The notes below the pieces were generated by a model. That model ran no database searches. It was not told the origin of the DNA and worked only from the letters and a program-made list of their open reading frames with translations. From an uncultured Caulobacter sp. (GTDB lineage: Bacteria; Pseudomonadota; Alphaproteobacteria; Caulobacterales; Caulobacteraceae): DNA of 32,465 nt. How positions within the stretch are numbered: the first letter of the stretch is position 1; every line of letters begins with the position of its first letter. Both the position numbers and the translations under genes were made by a program. The stretch lies in NCBI GenBank assembly GCA_937991555.1, contig CALKHU010000007.1:1-32465 (forward strand), given 5' to 3'. Below are positions 7,444-15,160 of the stretch, piece by piece.

Positions 7444-8265
7444 CTACGGCCCCGTGAACGCCCTGGCGTTCCTGAGGTTGGGGATGGCGGCGCGCGCCCG
7501 GTCGGAGGCCGGCAGGTCGAGATCGGCGATGAGCACCCCGGGCTCGTCGTGATCGAGCTTGCCGAGGATCTCGCCCCACGGACCGACGACGGTCGAGCGG
7601 CCCCAGGTGCCGCGCCCGTCTTCGTGGAAACCGCCCTGGGCGGCCGCCAGGATGAACGATCCGGTCTCGATCGCCCGCGCGCGGATCAGCGTCTCCCAGT
7701 GCGCCTCGCCGGTCGGCCGGGTGAAGGCGGCGGGCAGGGTGATGACGTTCGCTCCCGCCAGCGCCAGCGCGCGGTACAGGGCCGGGAAGCGCATGTCGTA
7801 GCAGATGGTCAGGCCCAGCCGGGCGCCGGCTGCGTCGACGACCACGGCCCGGTCGCCGGGCTCGTAGACTTCCGACTCCCGCGCGGTTTCGCCGTTCGGC
7901 AGATCGACGTCGAACATGTGCAGCTTGTCGTACCAGGCGGCGATTCCGCCATCGGGCGCGACCAGCAGCTGGCGGTTGGCGGCCTTGCCGTCATCGCGCC
8001 GGACCAGGGCCGAACCGATGCCCAGCCAGATGCGCAGCTCCTTCGCCAGCGCGCGCAGGCCCTGGACGACCGGGTCGTCCTCCGCCGAGGCCAGGGCGGG
8101 CAGCAGTCTGTCGCGGTCCTTCTGCAGGACGTTCGTGCCCTCCGGCGTGACGACGAAGGTCGCCCCCTCCTCGACCGCCTGCCGCACCAGCGGCGCGACA
8201 TGGGCGAGGGCGGCGGCGTGGGTCGCCGGCGTGCGGGTCTGGACGAGGCCGACGCGCAGGGTCAT
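7444..8265 (-). CDS. Carbon-nitrogen hydrolase (Nit1/Nit2-like amidase)
   Basis: A 273-residue nitrilase-superfamily amidohydrolase. The catalytic triad is visible as Glu42 (VVTPEGTNVL), Lys114 (WYDKLHMFDVD) and Cys155 (LTICYDMRFP). The short length and LHMFDVD fit the Nit1/Nit2 branch, whose known members hydrolyse deaminated glutathione or omega-amidated keto acids. Its placement directly after a glutaredoxin gene agrees with a glutathione-repair role, which is inference. The ATG at 8265 overlaps the grxC stop by 4 bp (ATGA), which fixes the start and implies coupling. Confidence 0.9.
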   Translation of the reverse strand: MTLRVGLVQTRTPATHAAALAHVAPLVRQAVEEGATFVVTPEGTNVLQKDRDRLLPALASAEDDPVVQGLRALAKELRIWLGIGSALVRRDDGKAANRQLLVAPDGGIAAWYDKLHMFDVDLPNGETARESEVYEPGDRAVVVDAAGARLGLTICYDMRFPALYRALALAGANVITLPAAFTRPTGEAHWETLIRARAIETGSFILAAAQGGFHEDGRGTWGRSTVVGPWGEILGKLDHDEPGVLIADLDLPASDRARAAIPNLRNARAFTGP

Positions 8266-8516
8266 GCGGCGAGCAGCGGATCCAGCTTGCCGGCGCGGTC
8301 GAGCGCCAGCATGTCGTCGCAGCCGCCGATGTGCTGCTCGCCGACGAAGATCTGCGGGAAGGTGGTCCGCCCGGAGCGGTCCATCATCTCGCGGCGCAGC
8401 TCCGGATCCATGCCGGCCTCGATCTCCTCGAAGTCGGCGCCCTTGCTCTCGAGCAGCGCCAGCGCGCGCGCGCAATAGCCGCAGAAGGGACGGGTGTAGA
8501 TGGTGACCTTGGCCAT
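8262..8516 (-). CDS. grxC: Glutaredoxin 3
   Basis: An 84-residue glutathione-dependent disulfide reductase. It starts MAKVTIYTRPFCGYCARALA with the dithiol active site C12-G-Y-C15, then TTFPQIFVGEQHIGGCDDML, which has the cis-Pro TFPQIF and the glutathione-binding GGCDD. Length and motifs match GrxC. An ATG 33 bp upstream would add MTSQQQSPLRD, which does not look like the family, so I use 8516. It follows comF by 29 bp and overlaps the nitrilase gene by 4 bp. Confidence 0.95.
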   Translation of the reverse strand: MAKVTIYTRPFCGYCARALALLESKGADFEEIEAGMDPELRREMMDRSGRTTFPQIFVGEQHIGGCDDMLALDRAGKLDPLLAA

Positions 8517-8545
8517 GTCTCGTAACGGTGACTGTTGCTGGGACG

Positions 8546-9286
8546 TCATATAGTGGCGTCCGTCGCCGCGCGCACCTTGGCGATCACGGCGACGTCCACG
8601 GCGACGGCGCCCGCTGCCTTCAGGGCCCTGGCGCAGGCGTGCGCCGTGGCCCCGGTGGTCAGGACGTCGTCGACCAGCAGAACGCGCCGGCCGGCCACCC
8701 GGTCCCTCAGCCGCGTCGGGACGGCGAAGGCGCCGGCGACGTTGCGGCGGCGTCCGGCGGCGGACTTGCCGCCCTGGGTCTGGGTGTCGCGCACGCGCTC
8801 CAGGGCGTCGGGCAGGAAGGCCAGGCGATGCCGCCGCGCCAGCGGGCGGGCAATCTCGGCAGCCTGGTTGTAGCGTCGGCGCAGCAGCCGCCAGCGGTGC
8901 AGCGGCACCGGCGCCACCACCTCCGCGTCGTCCAGCAGCGGTCGGGCCGCGCGCGTCAGCCATGTCGCCATCAGCCCGGCGAGGTCGGTGCGGTCGGCGT
9001 GCTTGAGCTTCAGGATGAGGTCCCGCGAGGTCTCGTCGTAGAGACAGGCCGCCCGCGCCCGGTCGAAGGCCCGCGGCCGGGCCTCGCAGGCGGCGCAGCG
9101 GGCCTGGGGGCCGGGATCGAACTCCCAGGGCGAGCCGCAGCCGTCGCAGACAGGGTCTTCGAGGAAGGTGATGCGGCTCCAGGCCGCCGCCGGCAGTCCG
9201 GCGGACAGGGCAGGGCCGCCGTCGAAGTCGCGCACCGGCAGAAGCAGGTCGAGCAGGCCCCGGGCTGCGACCATCGCCGGTTCCAT
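8546..9286 (-). CDS. comF: ComF family phosphoribosyltransferase-like protein
   Basis: A 246-residue ComF/GntX-type protein. An N-terminal zinc ribbon is visible as CDGCGSPWEF, then CAAC, followed by a phosphoribosyltransferase fold with VAPVPLHRWRLLRRRYNQAAEIA and the PRPP loop VLLVDDVLTTGATAHACARA. Related proteins act in DNA uptake during transformation or in using DNA as nutrient. The start is uncertain: ATGs at 9286, 9274 and 9328 are in frame. I prefer 9286 because it leaves a 31-bp gap to the divergent methyltransferase start at 9318. It is the first gene of the minus-strand unit. Confidence 0.9.
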   Translation of the reverse strand: MEPAMVAARGLLDLLLPVRDFDGGPALSAGLPAAAWSRITFLEDPVCDGCGSPWEFDPGPQARCAACEARPRAFDRARAACLYDETSRDLILKLKHADRTDLAGLMATWLTRAARPLLDDAEVVAPVPLHRWRLLRRRYNQAAEIARPLARRHRLAFLPDALERVRDTQTQGGKSAAGRRRNVAGAFAVPTRLRDRVAGRRVLLVDDVLTTGATAHACARALKAAGAVAVDVAVIAKVRAATDATI

Positions 9287-9317
9287 TCCCGCGCGCGAAG
9301 GCCCATGTTCCGCCCGC

Positions 9318-10232
9318 ATGTCCGACACGCCCCCCGTCCTGTTCGACCGCGCCCTGCACCGGCGCCGTCTCGACCGCGCCGCTCCCGGCTATGCCGCCGC
9401 GGGCTTCCTGAAGGCGCGCGCGGCCGAGGACGCGGTCGTCCGGCTGGAGGCGATCATGCGCCGGTTTCCGCTGGCGGTCGACCTCGGGGCCCGGGACGGC
9501 GCCTTCGCCCGGGCGCTGGCGGGCAGCGACGCGCGGGACAAGGTCGAGCTGCTGGTCGAGACGGACCTGTCGGAGCGGATGCTGGCCGGCCGGACCGGCC
9601 CCCGGCTGGTCGTCGACGAGGAACGGCTGCCCTTCGCCCCCGCCAGCCTGGATCTGGTCGTCTCGACCCTGGCGCTGCACTGGACCAACGACCTCGTCGG
9701 CGCGCTGATCCAGATCCGCCGCGCGCTGAAGCCGGACGGTCTGTTCATCGGGGCGCTTCTGGGCGGCGCGACGCTGACCGAACTGCGCCAGTGCCTGCTG
9801 GCGGCGGAGTCCGAGCTCGCCGGCGGCGCCGGCCTGCGCGTCTCGCCGTTCGCCGACGCCTTCGACGCGGCCGCGCTGCTGCAGCGCGCGGGGTTCGCCC
9901 TGCCGGTGACCGACGTCGACCGCGTGACCGTCCGCTACGCCAGCCCGCTCGGGCTGCTGCGGGACCTGCGCGCGATGGGGGAGACGAACGTGTTGCGCGA
10001 CCGGCCGAGAACGCCGTTGCGGCGGGCCGTCCTGTTGCGGGCGATGGAGCTCTACGTCGAGCGCTTCGCCCAGCCCGACGGCAAGGTCCCGGCCACCTTC
10101 GAGATCGTCACCGTCACCGGCTGGGGCCCCCACGAGAGCCAGCAGAAGCCGCTGCGTCCCGGTTCGGCGAAGATGCGGCTGGCCGACGCCCTGGGCACGG
10201 TCGAGCAACCGGCGGGCGACAAGGCGGGCTAG
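9318..10232 (+). CDS. SAM-dependent methyltransferase-fold protein, NDUFAF5/BioC-like
   Basis: A 304-residue class I methyltransferase fold. The start PPVLFDRALHRRRLDRAAPG and the motifs AVDLGARDGAFARAL, LDLVVSTLALHWTNDLVGAL and IRRALKPDGLFIGALLGG fit the NDUFAF5 (C20orf7) branch, whose human member hydroxylates an Arg of a complex I subunit. BioC is a more distant alternative. The usual acidic-glycine SAM motif (E/DxGxGxG) is DLGARDG here, as in NDUFAF5-like proteins. It is divergent from comF and its stop overlaps the end of the Flp pilin gene on the other strand. Confidence 0.82.
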   Translation: MSDTPPVLFDRALHRRRLDRAAPGYAAAGFLKARAAEDAVVRLEAIMRRFPLAVDLGARDGAFARALAGSDARDKVELLVETDLSERMLAGRTGPRLVVDEERLPFAPASLDLVVSTLALHWTNDLVGALIQIRRALKPDGLFIGALLGGATLTELRQCLLAAESELAGGAGLRVSPFADAFDAAALLQRAGFALPVTDVDRVTVRYASPLGLLRDLRAMGETNVLRDRPRTPLRRAVLLRAMELYVERFAQPDGKVPATFEIVTVTGWGPHESQQKPLRPGSAKMRLADALGTVEQPAGDKAG

Positions 10233-10405
10233 CCGCCCTCGCCGATGGCGCCGTCGACGGCGGTGCTGACGTCGCCGATGATGGTGGTGGTCTTGTTGCC
10301 GAAGGCGGTCACCGAGGTGATGATGACCAGGAACACCACCGCCGCGATCAGGCCGTACTCGATCGCCGTGGCGCCGCGCTCGTCGCGCGCGAACCGCTTC
10401 AGCAT
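10229..10405 (-). CDS. Flp/Fap-type pilin
   Basis: A 58-residue type IVb prepilin. It has the short positive leader MLKRFARDERG, a prepilin-peptidase site G11/A12 followed by ATAIEYGLIAAVVFLVIIT with the conserved Glu at +5 and Tyr at +6, then a hydrophilic tail ending GAIGEGG. Flp pilins are assembled by Tad/Cpa machinery for attachment. No tad/cpa genes are in this window, so it is an orphan pilin. Its ATG at 10405 shares one base with the TGA of the Nudix gene (TGATG), suggesting translation coupling. A longer in-frame reading to 10489 has no pilin-like sequence and is rejected. Confidence 0.88.
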   Translation of the reverse strand: MLKRFARDERGATAIEYGLIAAVVFLVIITSVTAFGNKTTTIIGDVSTAVDGAIGEGG

Positions 10406-10824
10406 CAGATCAGGTCGCGCAGCCAGGCGACCAGCGGCAGGTCCGCGGGCGGCATCGGGTAGTCCTGGAGCTTGTCTGGTCTCACCCACGCCAGCGCCTC
10501 GTGCTCACGCGCCGTGACGAACCCGTCCCAGCGTCTGCACAGGTAGAGTGGCATGAGCAGGTGAAACGAATCGTAACCGTGGGACGCGAACACGAACGGC
10601 GCCAGGCAGGCCTCGGTGACCGAGATGCCCAGCTCCTCCTTCAGCTCGCGGATCAGGCACTGCTCCGGCGTCTCGCCCGGCTCGACCTTGCCGCCCGGAA
10701 ACTCCCACAGCCCGGCCAGCTGCTTGCCCTGGGGGCGCTTGCAGACCAGCACCCGCCCGTCGGTGTCGACCAGGGCGGCGGCGGCGACGAGGACGATGGT
10801 CTTGGGTGCAGGGGCGTCGGCCAT
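10405..10824 (-). CDS. mutT: Nudix hydrolase, MutT-like (8-oxo-dGTP diphosphatase)
   Basis: A 139-residue Nudix protein that probably removes oxidised nucleotides such as 8-oxo-dGTP from the pool. The Nudix box lies at about residues 44-66: GGKVEPGETPEQCLIRELKE followed by ELGI, with all the catalytic Glu and Arg present. Around it are LVCKRPQGKQLAGLWEFPGG and the C-terminal LPLVAWLRDLI, as in MutT. It is followed without a gap by the Flp pilin gene. GCTAGGTC at 10838-10831 on the minus strand may be its -10. Confidence 0.9.
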   Translation of the reverse strand: MADAPAPKTIVLVAAAALVDTDGRVLVCKRPQGKQLAGLWEFPGGKVEPGETPEQCLIRELKEELGISVTEACLAPFVFASHGYDSFHLLMPLYLCRRWDGFVTAREHEALAWVRPDKLQDYPMPPADLPLVAWLRDLI

Positions 10825-10872
10825 GTTCCGGACCTAGCAGCCACACAACCGCCACGCCAGCCGGGGAGGGGG

Positions 10873-10900
10873 GCGACAGGACGCGAACCTCTGCTATGGA
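10873..10900 (+). promoter_or_regulatory. Putative kdsA promoter
   Basis: GCGACA (10873-10878), a 16-bp spacer and TATGGA (10895-10900, within GCTATGGA) lie 31 nt before the kdsA ATG. GGGAG follows as ribosome-binding site 8 nt before the ATG. The match is moderate. Confidence 0.35.
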
Positions 10901-10930
10901 GCGTCATTGTCGGCCGACGGGAGTCATCAC

Positions 10931-11782
10931 ATGGCGCAGCTGAAACTCGAACGCTGGAACATCGCCTTCGGCGGCGGGGCGCCGCTGGCGGTGATCGCCG
11001 GCATCAACGTCATCGAGGACCTCGACCTCGCGCTGACGGTCGGCCGCGAGCTGCAGGCGATCTGCGCCGACCTCGACCTGCCCTATGTGTTCAAGGCCAG
11101 CTACGACAAGGCCAATCGCTCGTCCCTGAAGAGTTTCCGCGGCCCCGGCCTCGCGAAGGGGCTCGAGATCCTCGCCGCGGTGAAGGCGGAGCTTGAGGTT
11201 CCGGTCTGCACCGACGTCCACACGGTGGAGGAATGCGAGCCGGTGGCCGCCGTCGCCGATCTCGTGCAGATCCCGGCCTTCCTCTGCCGCCAGACCGACC
11301 TGGTGGTCGCCGCCGCCCGCGCGACCCAGGCCGCCGGCGGCCTGCTGCACGTCAAGAAGGGCCAGTTCCTGGCCCCCTGGGACAGCCGGAACATCATCGA
11401 CAAGGTCAAGGAGGCGACCGGCGGCGTCGACATCACCATCATGTGCGAGCGCGGCGTCTCGTTCGGGTACAACAACCTGGTGGTCGACATGCTGGGCCTT
11501 GGCGAGATGCAGAAGCTGGGCGCGCCGGTGACCATCGACGCCACCCACGCGGTGCAGCTGCCCGGCGCCGACCCGCGCACCGGCGGCGCCTCGACCGGCG
11601 GTCGGCGGGACGGCGTCTCGATCATCGCCAGATCGGCCGTGGCGGCCGGCGCCGACGGGGTGTTCCTCGAGTTCCACCCCGACCCCGACAGGGCGCTCTG
11701 CGACCCGCTCAGCTGCCTGCCGCTGGACGGTGCGCGCGCGCTGCTGACGACGCTGAAGGCGGTGCGGGAGGCGGTGGCGTAG
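10931..11782 (+). CDS. kdsA: 3-deoxy-8-phosphooctulonate synthase (Kdo-8-P synthase)
   Basis: A 283-residue enzyme that condenses PEP with arabinose-5-phosphate to form Kdo-8-phosphate for LPS inner-core synthesis. Motifs seen: FVFKASYDKANRSS in the form YVFKASYDKANRSS, SFRGPGLAKGLEILAAVK, VCTDVHTVEECEPVA, DLVQIPAFLCRQTDL, LHVKKGQFLAPWD, MCERGVSFGYNNLVVDM and IDATHAVQLPG. The length and all substrate-binding segments fit KdsA. The ATG at 10931 gives the family N-terminus MAQLKLERWNIAFG. It is divergent from mutT and convergent with the acyltransferase gene. The enzyme shows the organism makes Kdo-containing LPS. Confidence 0.97.
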   Translation: MAQLKLERWNIAFGGGAPLAVIAGINVIEDLDLALTVGRELQAICADLDLPYVFKASYDKANRSSLKSFRGPGLAKGLEILAAVKAELEVPVCTDVHTVEECEPVAAVADLVQIPAFLCRQTDLVVAAARATQAAGGLLHVKKGQFLAPWDSRNIIDKVKEATGGVDITIMCERGVSFGYNNLVVDMLGLGEMQKLGAPVTIDATHAVQLPGADPRTGGASTGGRRDGVSIIARSAVAAGADGVFLEFHPDPDRALCDPLSCLPLDGARALLTTLKAVREAVA

Positions 11783-11819
11783 GGGGACTGGATGAAGCGC
11801 CGCGAAGAGGCGCGCTTCC

Positions 11820-11857
11820 TGTCCCCTCAAACGCCTTCAGACGGGGCTGAGGGGACA
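11820..11857. terminator. Hairpin between convergent kdsA and acyltransferase
   Basis: TGTCCCCTCA (11820-11829) and its exact reverse complement TGAGGGGACA (11848-11857) form a 10-bp stem with an 18-nt loop, in the 113-bp gap between two convergent genes. There is no T run, so the terminator role is inferred from position. Confidence 0.4.
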
Positions 11858-11895
11858 GCGACGGGCTGTCGCCCGAAGCATTCCCCGGAACGCAC

Positions 11896-12456
11896 TCAGT
11901 ACGTCGAGCCGCGCGGATGTTTCGGCGTGCAGTTGCTGTAGATCTCCCGCAGCACCTTCATGTCGGCCTCGTAGTCGCCGGTCGGCATGATCGCGCGGCC
12001 CAGGCCGACGACCTTTCGGCCGTAGTCCATCATCCCGCAGACCATAGGCACCCCGGCGCGCAGGGCGATGTAGTAGAAACCGGTCTTCCACTCCCGCGCG
12101 CGGCCGCGGGTGCCCTCCGGCGCGATGGTCAGCATGAACTCGTCGCGCCGGGCGAACTCCTCGACCATGGCCCCGACCATGTCCTTCGTCTTCGCGCGGT
12201 CGACGGGAACGCCGCCCATGTCGCGCATGAGCTTGCCGAACGGCCAGCGGAACAGCGAGGCCTTGCCCATGAAGCTGAGGTTCAGCTTCAGCCGGTCGGC
12301 GCCGCCGACGAAGTAGACGAAGTCCCAGTTGCTTGTGTGGGGCGCGGCGATGATGACAAACTTGCGCGTCGCCGGGACCTCGCCCTCGACCTTCCAGCCG
12401 GTCAGGCCGAAGTACGTCGACAGCGCCCAGCGCAGGATGCGCGCGACCGGACCCAT
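11896..12456 (-). CDS. PlsC-like 1-acylglycerol-3-phosphate acyltransferase family protein
   Basis: A 186-residue acyltransferase of the PlsC/LPLAT superfamily. The catalytic HX4D motif is H40-TSNW-D45 (IIAAPHTSNWDFVYF) and the acceptor motif is EGTRGR (114-119, APEGTRGRAREWKTGFYYIA). It is short for true PlsC (about 240 residues) and has no clear N-terminal transmembrane helix, so it may be a soluble or peripheral member acting on another lipid acceptor. GGGGAGGGG precedes the ATG at 12456. It lies on the same strand as argJ with 145 bp between them, a gap that contains a GACCCG/CGGGTC hairpin (12480-12497). Confidence 0.88.
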   Translation of the reverse strand: MGPVARILRWALSTYFGLTGWKVEGEVPATRKFVIIAAPHTSNWDFVYFVGGADRLKLNLSFMGKASLFRWPFGKLMRDMGGVPVDRAKTKDMVGAMVEEFARRDEFMLTIAPEGTRGRAREWKTGFYYIALRAGVPMVCGMMDYGRKVVGLGRAIMPTGDYEADMKVLREIYSNCTPKHPRGSTY

Positions 12457-12479
12457 GTGCCTTGCCCCTCCCCAGGGCG

Positions 12480-12497
12480 GACCCGTGCAGCCGGGTC
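12480..12497. other. Small hairpin between argJ and acyltransferase gene
   Basis: GACCCG (12480-12485) and CGGGTC (12492-12497) form a perfect 6-bp stem with a 6-nt loop, downstream of argJ and 24 bp upstream of the acyltransferase start. It could end argJ transcripts or shape the next leader; there is no T run. Confidence 0.3.
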
Positions 12498-12601
12498 TCT
12501 GGCCGAAAGGTAAACCGCGCCGCCGGGACGTCCAGCACCGCTCGAAGCGATGGCGTGCCGCGCCGTCCGTGGCCGAACGTCACAGCCGCGGAGCGGAACG
12601 G

Positions 12602-14047
12602 TCAGCTCCGGTAGTCCCCGTTGATCGCCACGTATTCCTTGGTCAGGTCACACGTCCACACGCTCGCGGAACCCCGGCCGACGCCGACATCGACGCTGAC
12701 CTCGAGCTCCTGCTTTTTCATGTAGGCGCTCATCTTCGCCTCGGAGTAGGTCGGCGAGACCAGGCCGTCCTGGGCGGCGACCAGCTTGCCGAACATGATC
12801 TTCACGCGCTCGCGGTTGATCGGCTCGTCGGCGCGGCCGATGGCCATGGCGATGCGGCCCCAGTTGGCGTCCTCGCCGGCGAAGGCGGTCTTGACCAGCG
12901 GGCTCTCGGCGACGGTGCGGGCGATCTTGCGGGCCGAGGCGGCGTTCTGGGCCCCGGTGACGTTGATCTTCACGAACTTGGTCGCGCCCTCGCCGTCGCG
13001 GACCAGCTGCAGCGCGAGGTCGAGCAGCACCTTTTCGAGCTTCTCGCGGAAGTCGGCCAGACGGTGGTCGCCCGCGCGGCTGATCCGCGGCGCGCTCGAC
13101 AGGCCGGTGGCGAACAGCAGCAGGGTGTCGTTGGTCGAGCGGTCGCCGTCGACGGTGACGCAGTTGAAGGTCGTGCGGGTGTAGAGGCTGACCAGGGTCT
13201 GCAGGGCCTTGGGCGCGATGTCGGCGTCGGTGGCCACGAAGGCCAGCATGGTGGCCATGTCGGGCGCGATCATGCCCGAGCCCTTGGCGATCCCGTTGAT
13301 GCGCACGGTGTGGCCGTCGATCTTCGCCGTGGCCGTGGCGGCCTTGGGGAAGGTGTCGGTGGTCATGATCGCCCGCGCGGCGTCCTGCCAGGCGTCATCG
13401 GTCAGGCGCGGTTCGACCTCGGGCAGCTTCGTGGTGATCTTCGCATCGTCCAGCACCACGCCGATGACCCCGGTCGAGGCCATCATCACGTCGCGCTGGC
13501 GGCAGTCGAAGCGCTTGGCCACCGCCCCGGCGACGCGGCGGACGGCGTCGGCGCCCGGCTTGCCGGTGAAGCTGTTGGCGCAGCCGGCGTTGACCACCAG
13601 CGCCTGCACGTCGGCCCCGCCGGAGCTCTCCAGCTGCTTCTTGCACCAGTCCACCGGGGCGGAGCCGACGCCGTGGCGCGTGAACACGCCGGCGCAGCTG
13701 GTGCCGCGCGCGAACCGCATCAGCAGCAGGTCCGGCCGCTCGTGCCTGTAGAAGCCGGCCCGGCCGATGGCCATCTGCACGCCGGCGATGGGCGGCATCT
13801 TCGGCATCGGGACGGCCAGCGGCGAGACCTTCAGGCCCGGCTTGCCGGGGGCCGTCGGCGCCTCCGCCGCCGGCGCGGCGTCCGGCGCGGATTTCTTCGG
13901 CCCGGCCCGCTTCAGGGCCGAGGCGAGGGGATCGAGCACGGCGTGGGCGGCCGCCTCGAGCGGCTTGGCCGCCGCGCCGAGCGCCTTGGCGGGCGTCAGC
14001 TTGTCGGCCTTGGTCGCGGCGGGGGGCTTGGACGGGGACCTGGTCAT
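12602..14047 (-). CDS. argJ: Arginine biosynthesis bifunctional protein ArgJ with N-terminal extension
   Basis: A 481-residue ornithine acetyltransferase (with possible N-acetylglutamate synthase activity), recycling the acetyl group in arginine synthesis. The oxyanion-hole motif STGVIG is at about 191-196 and the self-cleavage site is DMATMLAF, with cleavage expected between Ala265 and nucleophile Thr266. Family proteins are about 400-415 residues. Here about 70 extra residues rich in Ala, Lys and Pro precede the conserved KVSPLAVPMPKMPPIAGVQM. The start at 14047 is supported by a 4-bp ATGA overlap with the upstream parvulin gene. An internal start in the extension cannot be excluded. The C-terminus (KEYVAINGDYRS) is standard. 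Confidence 0.95.
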   Translation of the reverse strand: MTRSPSKPPAATKADKLTPAKALGAAAKPLEAAAHAVLDPLASALKRAGPKKSAPDAAPAAEAPTAPGKPGLKVSPLAVPMPKMPPIAGVQMAIGRAGFYRHERPDLLLMRFARGTSCAGVFTRHGVGSAPVDWCKKQLESSGGADVQALVVNAGCANSFTGKPGADAVRRVAGAVAKRFDCRQRDVMMASTGVIGVVLDDAKITTKLPEVEPRLTDDAWQDAARAIMTTDTFPKAATATAKIDGHTVRINGIAKGSGMIAPDMATMLAFVATDADIAPKALQTLVSLYTRTTFNCVTVDGDRSTNDTLLLFATGLSSAPRISRAGDHRLADFREKLEKVLLDLALQLVRDGEGATKFVKINVTGAQNAASARKIARTVAESPLVKTAFAGEDANWGRIAMAIGRADEPINRERVKIMFGKLVAAQDGLVSPTYSEAKMSAYMKKQELEVSVDVGVGRGSASVWTCDLTKEYVAINGDYRS

Positions 14048-15036
14048 TTCTTGGCCGGCGCGGCTGGGGCGGGCGGGGTGGACTCCGCGGACGGGGCGGG
14101 CGGCGCGGCGGGATCGGCCTTCGGCTGGGCCGGCGGCGGCGGGGCCGAGGCCGGTTCGCGCGGCGCGCCAGGCACCTCCTGCGGCCTGCCCAGGAGGGAC
14201 TCGATCTTCGCCTTGCTGCGCAGGGTCTCGAGCAGTTCGCGCACCTCGTCATAGGTGAGGAAGCGCACGATCTGCGGCCGCGCGGCCTCGAGCGTGATCG
14301 GGGCCTCCTGCCGCTTCTCCTCGACCCGGACCAGGGCCCAGCCGCCTTCGACCGGGAACGGACCGACCAGGTCGCCGGCCTTGGCGTCCTTCAGGGCCGC
14401 GACATAGCCCTCGGGCATCACGTCGAGGGTGAAGTAGCCGCCGAAGTCGCCGCCGCTGAAGCGGGTGGCGGCGTCGACCGACCGCTCCATGGCCAAGGCC
14501 TCGAACGAGGCGCCGGCGGCCAGCAGCTTCTTGATCTCCTCGGCCTGGGCCTGGGTCGGCGCGACGATCTGCCGGGCCTTGAGCTCCTCCGACTGCCGCG
14601 AGAGGCGGAGCTGCTCCTGGTAGAGCTCGCGGATCGCGTTCTCCGTGACCTTCTTCTCGACCACCCCCTCGACGACCATGTCGGCCAGGATGCGCTGGCG
14701 GGCGGCCTCCAGCCGCTGCTGGGCGACGGGGTTCTTGTCCAGCTTCATGCGCAGGGCCTCGGCCGCCAGCAGCCGCTGGTCGACCACCTCGTCGAGCACG
14801 CGGCGGAACAGGTCCGACGACACGTCGAGCGGCTCGCCCTCGCCGATCAGGCCCTGGGCCACGGCCTCGCGCTTGACGTCGGAGGCCCAGACCGTGTCGC
14901 CATCGACGCGCGCGACCGCGGCGTCGCCCGGCTCCGGCGGCTTTTCCGATCCGGTCTTCTGGTTGCAGCCGGCCAGGGTCAGGGCCAGGCTGGCGGCGAT
15001 CAGAACACCCCAGAGGCCGGGTCTTGCGGTCTTCAT
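14044..15036 (-). CDS. Parvulin-type peptidyl-prolyl isomerase lipoprotein
   Basis: A 330-residue exported folding factor. The signal peptide MKTARPGLWGVLIAASLAL ends in the lipobox LAGC, so it is probably lipid-anchored to a periplasmic face. A SurA-N-like helical segment (about 35-145) is followed by a PpiC/rotamase domain (about 165-265) containing FSGGDFGGYFTLDVMPEG and PFPVEGGWALVRVEEKR. The tail (about 295-330) is very rich in Ala and Pro and ends in AKK. It resembles PrsA/PpiD-like isomerases for secreted and outer-membrane proteins. Its stop overlaps the argJ ATG by 4 bp, an odd pairing in function. I use ATG 15036 because it directly precedes the signal peptide; 15162 would bury it. 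Confidence 0.88.
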   Translation of the reverse strand: MKTARPGLWGVLIAASLALTLAGCNQKTGSEKPPEPGDAAVARVDGDTVWASDVKREAVAQGLIGEGEPLDVSSDLFRRVLDEVVDQRLLAAEALRMKLDKNPVAQQRLEAARQRILADMVVEGVVEKKVTENAIRELYQEQLRLSRQSEELKARQIVAPTQAQAEEIKKLLAAGASFEALAMERSVDAATRFSGGDFGGYFTLDVMPEGYVAALKDAKAGDLVGPFPVEGGWALVRVEEKRQEAPITLEAARPQIVRFLTYDEVRELLETLRSKAKIESLLGRPQEVPGAPREPASAPPPPAQPKADPAAPPAPSAESTPPAPAAPAKK

Positions 15037-15160
15037 GACGGCGATGTCTCCGCGGAAGCTACGGGGTTCCGTAGCGCGGTTTCCATCGCAACGGAATGAC
15101 GTCGCGCGCGAGACGCGAACGGTTATGGTCTCGGTCCTCCGCAAACCGCTCCGGACCGCC

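Noticed and set aside
8517..10208. Minus-strand extension upstream of glutaredoxin giving a 648-codon frame
   Set aside because: The added part runs through comF and opposite the methyltransferase in the wrong frame; only the last 84 codons are glutaredoxin.
12329..14254. Plus-strand frame of 641 codons opposite argJ
   Set aside because: Shadow of argJ and the end of the parvulin gene; no family pattern.
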